A stretch of 10,572 bases of DNA from OMOG01 sp041485845 (GTDB lineage Bacteria; Acidobacteriota; Terriglobia; Bryobacterales; Bryobacteraceae), in assembly GCA_041485845.1 (NCBI GenBank), contig JBGPKH010000286.1:1-10572 (forward strand), in the 5' to 3' direction. Below, piece after piece: positions 1-6,152 of this stretch. Under the pieces are notes generated by a model that saw only the letters and a program-made list of their open reading frames with translations, was not told where the DNA came from and ran no database searches. The first letter of the stretch is position 1. The number at the start of each line of letters is the position of its first letter. The position numbers and the translations under genes are program-made.

Positions 1-118
1 CCCCGGCCGCCTCCTCGCACCGCCAGCCGCCTAATTAAGCTGGTCCGCGTTCGCGGTTCGATCGCCGTTTCGGCTTCGGGACTCACCTGGAAGCGGCGCA
101 AACCGCGCAAATAAGCAG

Positions 119-149
119 TACAATACTCATAAGCCACGGAGGGGAAAGG
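119..149 (+). promoter_or_regulatory. Possible -10 box and strong ribosome binding site before the five-gene unit
   Basis: TACAAT at 119-124 matches the bacterial -10 consensus at five of six positions, but no good -35 hexamer lies 16-18 nt upstream, so the promoter call is weak. GGAGGGG at 138-144 is a strong Shine-Dalgarno sequence and supports the ATG at 151. The rest of 1-118 shows no convincing gene. A short open frame ending at TAA 36-38 could be the tail of an upstream gene cut by the window edge. Confidence 0.4.
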
Positions 150-150
150 C

Positions 151-1662
151 ATGACTGGTTCATCGACGGCAAGGGCCATCGCCGCGGGATTCGTGTGCCT
201 CGCCGCCACCCTCTCCGCCGCCGAACCTGGCTACTACCGCGACGTCCGCCCCGTTTTGCAACGCCAGTGCCAGGGCTGCCACCAGCCGAATCTGAAATCG
301 TCCGATCTCGACTTGACGACCTACGAAGGCCTCGCCAAGGGAGGCAAGCACGGCCCCGGACCGGGCTCGATCGTCAAATATGTCGCCGGCGAGGTGAAGC
401 CGCAGATGCCCCTCGGACAGCCGCCGCTTGCCGCCGAACAGATCGAGTTGCTGCGCGCTTGGGTGGCCGCGGGAGCCAAAGACGATACCCCGCTCGAAGC
501 CCGCGAATCTGTTTCCATCGGCAAGCCGGTGGTCTACGCCCAGCCTCCCGTCGTGACCGCGCTGGCCTTCTCCCCCGATGGCAAAATGCTCGCAGTATCG
601 GGCAACCGCGAAGTGTTCATTCATGCGATCGATGGCAGCGCGCCGCCCAAGCGCCTGGCGGGCCTGTCGGAACGAATCCTCTCGCTGGCATTCTCCCGCG
701 ATGGCGCGCTCCTGCTGGCCGGCGGCGGCACCCCGGCGCGCTTCGGCGAGCTTCAGTTGTGGGACATGGCCACCGGCAAGCTTCGCCGCTCCATCATGCT
801 GTCCGGCGACACCGTCTTCGGCGCATCCCTCTCGCCCGACGGCGCCCGAATAGCCGCCGGCTGCACCGATAACACCGTCCGCATCGTGGACGCCGCCAGC
901 GGCAAGGAGCTCTACAAGGTGAGCGCGCACGAGAACTGGGTGCTCGGAACCATCTTCGGCGCCGATGGCAAACGCATCGTCTCGGTGGGCCGCGACCGCG
1001 CCGCCAAGCTCACCGACGCGGTGTCCGGCGCATTTCTCGAGAACGTCAACCTGCTGCGTGGTGAGCTCGCCGCCATCGCCCGTCATCCCTCGAAAGAGAT
1101 TGTGGTCATTGGCGGCGACGAGCGCATCCCCTACATCTATATGATGGACCGCCCCAAGAACATGAAGATCGCCGACGACACCACGCTCATCCGCAAGCTG
1201 GACCGCCAGGATGGCGTCATCGCCGCGCTGGCCTGGTCGCCCGACGGCAAGCGGATCGCCGTCGGTGGCGCGGCGCCCGAGGTCAACGTGTACGACGCGG
1301 AAACCGGCGCGCGCATCGCGCCCTGCAAGGGACACACCGCGGGAATCTACACGCTCGCATTCAGCCCCGACAGCACCACCCTCGCCGCCGCCGGCTTCGA
1401 CGGAATGGTTCGCCTCTACGACGCCGCCACCTGCGCTCTCAAAAAGTCCTTTGTCCCCGTCCCGATGTCGGCCGGCGCCCAACCCCTGGCCGCAAGCGCA
1501 CAACCCCAACCCCTAACCCCCAACCACCAACGCCTGGCCGCAGGCACACAACCCCGGCCCCCGGCCCACTCGCGCTTGGGCGAGCCCGGCCCCCGGCCCC
1601 TGGCCAGCCCGCTCGCGCTTTGGCGAGCCTGGCCCCTGGCCCCCAAAGGAGCTGCCCAATGA
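151..1662 (+). CDS. Exported c-type cytochrome / seven-bladed WD40 protein
   Basis: Residues 1-24 form a signal peptide ending in SAA. Residues about 28-112 are a planctomycete-type cytochrome c domain (PSCyt1-like), with heme motif CQGCH at 40-44 and a likely distal ligand in QMP (Met86). Residues about 133-440 hold seven WD40 repeats, recognisable by FSPDGK-like turns and LWD/IVD/VYD strand ends, enough for a complete beta-propeller. The protein is therefore probably periplasmic and heme-bearing with a protein-binding propeller; substrate and partner are unknown. It opens a unit with other exported heme proteins and overlaps the next gene by ATGA. The start is fixed by the strong ribosome site at 138-144. 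Oddity: after the seventh blade, residues about 443-503 are proline/alanine-rich and encoded by C-rich repeats, so this tail is probably not an ancestral part of the fold. Family call is confident, function is not. Confidence 0.9.
   Translation: MTGSSTARAIAAGFVCLAATLSAAEPGYYRDVRPVLQRQCQGCHQPNLKSSDLDLTTYEGLAKGGKHGPGPGSIVKYVAGEVKPQMPLGQPPLAAEQIELLRAWVAAGAKDDTPLEARESVSIGKPVVYAQPPVVTALAFSPDGKMLAVSGNREVFIHAIDGSAPPKRLAGLSERILSLAFSRDGALLLAGGGTPARFGELQLWDMATGKLRRSIMLSGDTVFGASLSPDGARIAAGCTDNTVRIVDAASGKELYKVSAHENWVLGTIFGADGKRIVSVGRDRAAKLTDAVSGAFLENVNLLRGELAAIARHPSKEIVVIGGDERIPYIYMMDRPKNMKIADDTTLIRKLDRQDGVIAALAWSPDGKRIAVGGAAPEVNVYDAETGARIAPCKGHTAGIYTLAFSPDSTTLAAAGFDGMVRLYDAATCALKKSFVPVPMSAGAQPLAASAQPQPLTPNHQRLAAGTQPRPPAHSRLGEPGPRPLASPLALWRAWPLAPKGAAQ
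1480..1644 (+). repeat. Composite C-rich repeat forming the 3' end of the WD40 gene
   Basis: Two direct copies of a 28-nt unit lie at 1480-1507 and 1528-1555, with 25 of 28 bases identical. Next come two copies of a second unit with core CTCGC-N6-GCGAG, flanked by runs of GGCCCC. Copy 1 has arms 1569-1573 and 1580-1584. Copy 2 has six-base arms GCTCGC 1611-1616 and GCGAGC 1623-1628. A 32-nt stretch of copy 2 (1612-1643) is identical to 3747-3778 in the signal peptide region of the DUF1549 gene. The block is translated as the tail of the upstream protein and ends just before the AAAGGAG site of the next gene. Confidence 0.85.
1645..1651 (+). promoter_or_regulatory. Ribosome binding site that sets the start of the PPC protein
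   Basis: AAAGGAG ends seven bases before the ATG at 1659. An in-frame ATG at 1620 lies inside the C-rich repeat and would put a proline-rich stretch before the signal peptide, so 1659 is preferred. Confidence 0.8.
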
Positions 1663-3728
1663 TTCGCCCCACCGCTCTCGGCCTCTTCCTCGTATTGGCC
1701 GCCCACGCTGCGACGCCCGTAATCACCGAGCTCAAACCGCGCGGCGCCGAGATCGGGCGTCCGTTCACCCTCACCCTCATCGGACGCAACATCCCCGAAG
1801 CTGCGCGCGTCACCTCCACACTCCCCGCCGCCTTCACCCTGGTCCTGCCCTCGCCGAAGCCCGGGGCCATGGCCACACCCGGCCGCTCGGTCGCGTTTCT
1901 CGTGGAGCCGAAGGCCGATGCCGCGCCGGGCGTGTATCCCATCCGCATCGAGACGCCGTCGGGAATCTCCAACATCCTGCTCTTCACCCTCGGCACGTTT
2001 CCCGAAGTCACCGAGGAAGAGTCGCAGCCCTACGCGCAGCCCAACAGCAACGATTCCATCGAGACTGCCGAACCGGTGCGATCCACGCCGGTGGTGGTGA
2101 ACGGAACCCTGCGCGGTCCGGAACGTGACACGTATCGCATCTCCGGCAAGATGGGAGAACGCCGCGTGGTCGAAGTGGAGGCGCGGCGCTGCGGGTCGGC
2201 CATCGACCCGGTGTTGCGCATTCTCGATGGCGCGGGCAAGCAACTGGCGCGCAGCGACGACAGCGTCGGCGCCGGTCTCGACGCGCGCCTCGATTTCACC
2301 TTCCCGCACGAGGGCGCCTACTACGTGGAAGTCACCGACGCCCGCTTCAGCAGCCAGGCGCAGAACTTCTACCGCCTCAAAATGGGCGCATACCGCTACG
2401 CCGAAGGCATCTTCCCGCTGGGCGGCCGCCGCGGCGAACAGGTGCCCGTGACCTTTTCCGGCGGCCGCGTCCCCGCGGGAGTGTCATCCACCGTCGACCT
2501 GCGCAGGGCAGGGAAGTCCGATGCATTCACCACCGTGGCATTGCCCGACTCGCCCGCGCTCCCGTTCCTCTTCGCGGTGAGCGACCTGCCGGAGCTCATG
2601 GAACCGGTCGAAGGCACGGTGCCGGTGCCCGCCGTCGTCAACGGACGGCTGGAGAAGGCCGGCGAAGTGGACCGCTACCGTCTCAAGGTGCAGCCCGGTG
2701 AAAAGCTGCTGCTCGAAATCCAGGCCCGGGAACTGGGTACGTCTCGCGTCGAAGCGATTATGACGGTGTACGACGCCGCCGGCAAAAAGCTCGACTCGGC
2801 CGGCGACAAGCCGCTGCCCGAGGACGTCTTCGCCATCCAGGGAATCAGCCGCACCAGCAGCGACCCGTTCCTCAACCTCACCGTGCCGGCCGGCGCTCAC
2901 GAGATCGTCGTCACGATAGAGGACCTCGCTTTGCGCGGCGGCCCCTACTACGGCTATCGGTTGATCGCGCGGCAGCAGGCGGAGGACTTCAAGTTGTCCA
3001 TCAGTTCCCCTTTCGTGAACATCCCCGCGGGCGGCACCGTCGTGATGAGCGTCTCGGCCGACCGGCGCGGCTACGACGGCCCCATCCAACTGACCATTCC
3101 CGATTTGCCGAAAGGCGTGCGCGCCGAAGGCGGCATCATCCCCCGCGAATACGTCGACGCTAACAACGCCCGCACGCTCAACCGCCGCGGAGTTCTCCTG
3201 ATCACCGGCGATCCCGGAGTGGAACTGCCAACCGGCGAGCTGCAGGTCTGGGGCGAAGGGACGCTCGCCGATGGCAGCGTCTTGCGAAGGCAGGCGCGCG
3301 GGCCCGGCATGGTGGTGGATGTGTCCGGCGCCACCGACCAGGGCGTGGTCGACCGCCAGCGCTCCGTAACTGCGCCGTGGTTAGGGCTCAACTTGCCGAT
3401 GGCGGCGGCGGAACCCTCCGCCGCTACGCTCGAAGTCCATCAGACCAATCTCAAGCCGATGGACGAGGGCGTGCGCTACGAGTACGAATACAAATGGACG
3501 GTGCGCGGCCGTGAAACGCCGCCGAAGAATGTCGGCGTGGACGTGATCGGCGCCAAAGACATCCGCGTCATCGACATGACCCCGCGCACCTTCGCGGTCA
3601 CCACCACCAAGGCCACCGACGCCGGCCGCTACGACCTCTACATCAACGGCCGGTTGCGCACCGAAGACGGCGACACCCAAACCATCGTCTCCCGCCCCCT
3701 CCCCTTCGAGGTGACCAATGCCCGCTAA
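1659..3728 (+). CDS. Exported protein with two PPC domains and Ig-like regions
   Basis: This 689-residue protein begins with a signal peptide (about 1-18, ending AHA). Residues about 20-110 look like an IPT/TIG or other Ig-like beta domain. Two bacterial pre-peptidase C-terminal (PPC) domains follow at about 120-240 and 310-440, shown by the repeated pattern VVNGxL, then DxYR, then VEVEAR or LEIQAR, then a DxAGKxL segment and a closing YYxE or GPYYGYRL strand. Residues 440-689 appear to be further beta-sandwich with no catalytic motif visible. PPC domains usually accompany secreted enzymes as adhesion or carbohydrate-binding modules; here there is no peptidase domain, so a structural or binding role is inferred. 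Start 1659 is chosen from its ribosome site and the ATGA overlap with the upstream gene. It overlaps the downstream gene by 11 nt, suggesting coupled translation. Confidence 0.85.
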   Translation: MIRPTALGLFLVLAAHAATPVITELKPRGAEIGRPFTLTLIGRNIPEAARVTSTLPAAFTLVLPSPKPGAMATPGRSVAFLVEPKADAAPGVYPIRIETPSGISNILLFTLGTFPEVTEEESQPYAQPNSNDSIETAEPVRSTPVVVNGTLRGPERDTYRISGKMGERRVVEVEARRCGSAIDPVLRILDGAGKQLARSDDSVGAGLDARLDFTFPHEGAYYVEVTDARFSSQAQNFYRLKMGAYRYAEGIFPLGGRRGEQVPVTFSGGRVPAGVSSTVDLRRAGKSDAFTTVALPDSPALPFLFAVSDLPELMEPVEGTVPVPAVVNGRLEKAGEVDRYRLKVQPGEKLLLEIQARELGTSRVEAIMTVYDAAGKKLDSAGDKPLPEDVFAIQGISRTSSDPFLNLTVPAGAHEIVVTIEDLALRGGPYYGYRLIARQQAEDFKLSISSPFVNIPAGGTVVMSVSADRRGYDGPIQLTIPDLPKGVRAEGGIIPREYVDANNARTLNRRGVLLITGDPGVELPTGELQVWGEGTLADGSVLRRQARGPGMVVDVSGATDQGVVDRQRSVTAPWLGLNLPMAAAEPSAATLEVHQTNLKPMDEGVRYEYEYKWTVRGRETPPKNVGVDVIGAKDIRVIDMTPRTFAVTTTKATDAGRYDLYINGRLRTEDGDTQTIVSRPLPFEVTNAR
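3405..3424. repeat. Perfect 8-bp hairpin inside the PPC gene
   Basis: GCGGCGGA (3405-3412), loop ACCC, then TCCGCCGC (3417-3424). It encodes part of an alanine-rich MAAAEPSAA segment. It has the same geometry (8-9 bp arms, 3-4 nt loop) as other hairpins in the unit. In such GC-rich coding sequence it may be chance. Confidence 0.4.
3708..3714 (+). promoter_or_regulatory. Ribosome binding site for the DUF1549/DUF1553 gene
   Basis: GAGGTGA lies three to four bases before the ATG at 3718, a little close but usable. No later in-frame ATG or GTG precedes the hydrophobic core of the signal peptide, which supports 3718 as the start even though it leads into repeat-derived sequence. Confidence 0.55.
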
Positions 3729-5913
3729 CCCCCGGCCCCCGGCCCACTCGCGCTTTGGCGAGCCTGGCCCCTGGCCCCTGCTTCTCTTCCTTCCCGCCCT
3801 ACTCGCCGCCGCCGACGCCCCCAAAGTCACCTTCCTCCGCGACGTCGCCCCCATCCTCAACAAGGTCGGCTGCACCTCGGGCACCTGCCACGGCGCCGCC
3901 AAAGGCAAGAACGGCTTCAAGCTCTCGCTCCGCGGCTACGACCCGCAACTCGACTACGAGGCCCTGCTCTACGACCTCTCCGGCCGCCGCTTCAACCGCG
4001 CCGATCCCGGCCTCAGCCTGATGCTCTCGAAGCCCACCCAACAGGTGGCCCACGGCGGCGGCCTGCGCTTCGACATCTCTTCCGACTACTACAAGACCAT
4101 CTTCAACTGGATCGCCCAGGGCGTACCGTTCGGCAATCCGGCTACCGATACCGCGCGCCGCCTCGCCCTCGAACCCGCGGAAGTCTTCATGAAGGCCCCC
4201 GGCGAGAGCGCCGCCGTGAAGGTCACCGCGACCTACGGCGACGGCACTTCGCGCGAGGTCACCCGCGAAGCCATGCTGGAGAGCAACATTCCGGACGTGG
4301 CCGCCGTCGCCGACGCCACGGTCAAAGGCGTGCGCACCGGCGAGGCCACGGTGCTGGTCCGCTACCAGGGCAACTTCGCCACGATGCCGGTGACCGTGTT
4401 GAATCCCAAACCGGGGTTCGCCTGGAAGCCCCTGCCGCAGAACAACTACATCGACCGCGCCATCGATGCCAAGCTCCAGCGCCTGAAAATCCAGCCCTCG
4501 CCGCCGGTGGACGATGCCGGATTCCTGCGCCGTGTCTCGCTCGATCTCACCGGACAACTGCCGTTGCCCCAGGAGGTGCGGGCCTTCCTCTCAGATGCCT
4601 CCAAAACCAAACGCGCCGCCCTCATCGACAAGCTGATCGCGGGCCCGGCCTACGTCGACCACTGGACGCTAAAGTGGGGCGACCTCCTGCAAAACAATCG
4701 CAAGTACCTCGGAGAGAAGGGCGCCTTCGAATTCCGCGAGTGGATTCGCGAAGCCATCGCGCAGAACCGGCCCTACGACCGCATGGTCCGCGAAATGCTG
4801 ACCGCGCGCGGCAGCTCCTACGACAATCCCGCGGCCAATTTCTACCGCGTCACCCGCGACCCCAAGCCCACCATGGAGAAGACCACGCAGGTCTTCCTCG
4901 GCGTCCGCATGGTGTGCGCGCAGTGCCACGACCACCCCTTCGAGCGCTGGACGCAGAACCAGTATTACGAGATGTCCGCCTTCTTCTCCGCCGTGGGACT
5001 CCGGCCGGGGTACGAAGTGGGCGAAGAGATCGTCTACAACCAGCGGCAGGACTTCGACATGAAGCATCCCAAGGACGGCCGCGTCATGTCCCCGAAGTTC
5101 ATAGTAGGACAGGCCTCCCGGCCTGTCCCTCCGGATGGCCGCACCACCGCCTACGCCGAATGGCTCACCGCCCGGGACAATCCGTTCTTCGCCAAGTCCA
5201 CGGTGAACCGCGTGTGGAGCTACTTCTTCGGCCGCGGCATTATCGACCCGGTGGATGATATCCGCGCCTCCAATCCGCCGAGCAACCCTGCGTTGCTCGA
5301 TGCGCTGACGAAGGATTTCGTCGATCGTAATTTCGACCTGCGGCGCCTCATGCGCACCATCGCCAACTCCCGCGCCTACCAGTCCGGCATTGCGGCCAAC
5401 GAATGGAACGAGACCGACTCCGAGAATTTTTCGCACGCCATGCCGCGCAGGCTGAGCGCCGAAGGGCTGATGGACGCGCTGGCGCTGGCCACCGGCGTGC
5501 GGCCCGCGTTTCCGGAGGCGCCGCCGGATACGCGCGCCGAACAGCTCAACGATCCCCACATCGGCAAGGACGGATTCCTCGACCTCTTCGGTCGGCCCTC
5601 GCGCGAGTCGTCCTGCGAGTGCGAGCGCCGCAGCGACCTGAGTCTGCCGCAGGCGTTGAACCTGGTGAACGGGCGAACCATTTCCGACGCGGTGGCCGAC
5701 AGCAACGGACGCATCGCCAAGGCGGTCCTGAGCGGCCGGCCCGATCGCGACGTGGTGGAAGATCTGTACCTGGCATCCTTGAGTCGCCCCCCCACCGCCA
5801 CCGAGTTGGATCAAGGTTTGAAGTATTTGCGTTCCGGCACGGGCGTCGCCTCGCGAGCCCAAGACCTGCTGTGGGCTTTAGTCAACAGCAAAGCATTTCT
5901 GTACAACTGGTAA
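3718..5913 (+). CDS. DUF1549-DUF1553 protein with cytochrome-like N-terminus and Big_2 domain
   Basis: Exported 731-residue protein. Residues 1-32 are a signal peptide whose first 20 residues come from a C-rich repeat; its core is PLLLFLPALLAAADA. Residues about 37-140 form a cytochrome-like domain with a spaced heme motif CTSGTCH at 52-58 (C-x4-CH rather than C-x2-CH). Residues about 160-230 look like a Big_2 Ig-like domain. DUF1549 spans about 240-430 and carries a second, canonical motif CAQCH at 400-404 followed by DHPFERW. DUF1553 runs from about 475 to the C-terminus (EWLTARDNPFFA, VNRVW, DIRASNPPSNP, SRAYQ). These domains are typical of planctomycete/acidobacterial exported proteins encoded beside DUF1501 proteins; their reaction is not established. 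Between the two DUFs, residues 462-474 are encoded by a palindromic repeat. Context suggests a redox or polysaccharide-related role, which is inference. Confidence 0.9.
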   Translation: MPANPRPPAHSRFGEPGPWPLLLFLPALLAAADAPKVTFLRDVAPILNKVGCTSGTCHGAAKGKNGFKLSLRGYDPQLDYEALLYDLSGRRFNRADPGLSLMLSKPTQQVAHGGGLRFDISSDYYKTIFNWIAQGVPFGNPATDTARRLALEPAEVFMKAPGESAAVKVTATYGDGTSREVTREAMLESNIPDVAAVADATVKGVRTGEATVLVRYQGNFATMPVTVLNPKPGFAWKPLPQNNYIDRAIDAKLQRLKIQPSPPVDDAGFLRRVSLDLTGQLPLPQEVRAFLSDASKTKRAALIDKLIAGPAYVDHWTLKWGDLLQNNRKYLGEKGAFEFREWIREAIAQNRPYDRMVREMLTARGSSYDNPAANFYRVTRDPKPTMEKTTQVFLGVRMVCAQCHDHPFERWTQNQYYEMSAFFSAVGLRPGYEVGEEIVYNQRQDFDMKHPKDGRVMSPKFIVGQASRPVPPDGRTTAYAEWLTARDNPFFAKSTVNRVWSYFFGRGIIDPVDDIRASNPPSNPALLDALTKDFVDRNFDLRRLMRTIANSRAYQSGIAANEWNETDSENFSHAMPRRLSAEGLMDALALATGVRPAFPEAPPDTRAEQLNDPHIGKDGFLDLFGRPSRESSCECERRSDLSLPQALNLVNGRTISDAVADSNGRIAKAVLSGRPDRDVVEDLYLASLSRPPTATELDQGLKYLRSGTGVASRAQDLLWALVNSKAFLYNW
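3729..3778 (+). repeat. Third copy of the C-rich hairpin repeat, in a signal peptide
   Basis: Bases 3747-3778 are identical over 32 nt to 1612-1643, and the flank GGCCCCCGGCCCACTCGCGC also matches the copy starting near 1556. The hairpin arms are CTCGC 3747-3751 and GCGAG 3758-3762. In frame it encodes PRPPAHSRFGEPGPWP, the n-region of the DUF1549/DUF1553 protein's signal peptide. The same peptide motif (PRPPAHSR, GEPGP) occurs in the tail of the WD40 protein. Confidence 0.85.
5107..5128. repeat. Perfect 9-bp hairpin repeat in the DUF1549-DUF1553 linker
   Basis: GGACAGGCC (5107-5115), loop TCCC, GGCCTGTCC (5120-5128). It encodes the VGQASRPVP part of the linker between DUF1549 and DUF1553 in the surrounding gene. 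From memory, GGACAGGC-type palindromes of this kind are dispersed in acidobacterial and planctomycete genomes; within this window there is one copy. Confidence 0.7.
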
Positions 5914-5922
5914 CGAGGCGCC

Positions 5923-5991
5923 ATGCTAATCATCCCCCAAGCCGCGCTTCCAACCTGTCGTGGCCGCGCGCCTAAGAAACCCCTCGGCTGC
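5923..5991 (+). pseudogene. Possible remnant of a DUF1501 gene start
   Basis: The sequence reads MLIIPQAALPTCRGRAPKKP, against MLVIPGRRCHTCEGPTRREL at the true start of the next gene (6153). The first 15 bases differ at one position, and M-L-x-I-P, then T-C-x-G, then a basic pair followed by L, all keep their spacing. After about residue 23 the similarity fades, and the frame (78 codons, to 6159) runs through repeats and overlaps the real gene. It may be a decayed paralogue or a duplicated start separated from its gene by inserted repeats. A translated small protein is unlikely. Confidence 0.45.
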
Positions 5992-6069
5992 ACTCTTCTC
6001 GGCTCCCTCTGCGCTCGAACCACGCCAACGACACCAAAGCCCCAAGCCCCCACCGGCCCTTTGTTTATC

Positions 6070-6129
6070 CTCGGCGTCTCGGCGCCTCGGCGGTTAACCC
6101 ATCTTCTCCGCGCCTCCGCGCCTCCGCGT
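6070..6129. repeat. Two sets of 8-nt tandem triplets
   Basis: Three units of CTCGGCGN lie at 6070-6093 and three of CTCCGCGN at 6106-6129, separated by 12 nt including GTTAACCC. On the opposite strand this reads as GCGGAG/GCCGAG steps, resembling the GCGGAGACGCAGAG-type intergenic repeats seen in many phyla (from memory). The block fills the only real gap in the unit and ends 12 nt before the AAGGAG site of the DUF1501 gene. Confidence 0.75.
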
Positions 6130-6141
6130 CAAAATCGTTCC

Positions 6142-6148
6142 AAGGAGT
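6142..6148 (+). promoter_or_regulatory. Ribosome binding site of the DUF1501 gene
   Basis: AAGGAGT ends four bases before ATG 6153. This choice of start keeps the Tat motif in the mature reading frame and leaves the repeat block outside the protein. Confidence 0.75.
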
Positions 6149-6152
6149 CACC

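Noticed and set aside
160..1509. Long minus-strand open frame opposite the WD40 gene
   Set aside because: It is rich in Gly, Ala, Arg and His with no domain, and simply mirrors the GC-rich codon pattern of the real gene, which has clear heme and WD40 motifs.
1480..1644. CRISPR-like array in the direct repeats
   Set aside because: Only two 28-nt copies, the spacer is itself low-complexity C-rich sequence, and there are no cas genes.
4669..5862. Long minus-strand open frame opposite the DUF1549/DUF1553 gene
   Set aside because: No recognisable motif; the plus-strand frame has two family domains and a heme motif over the same bases.
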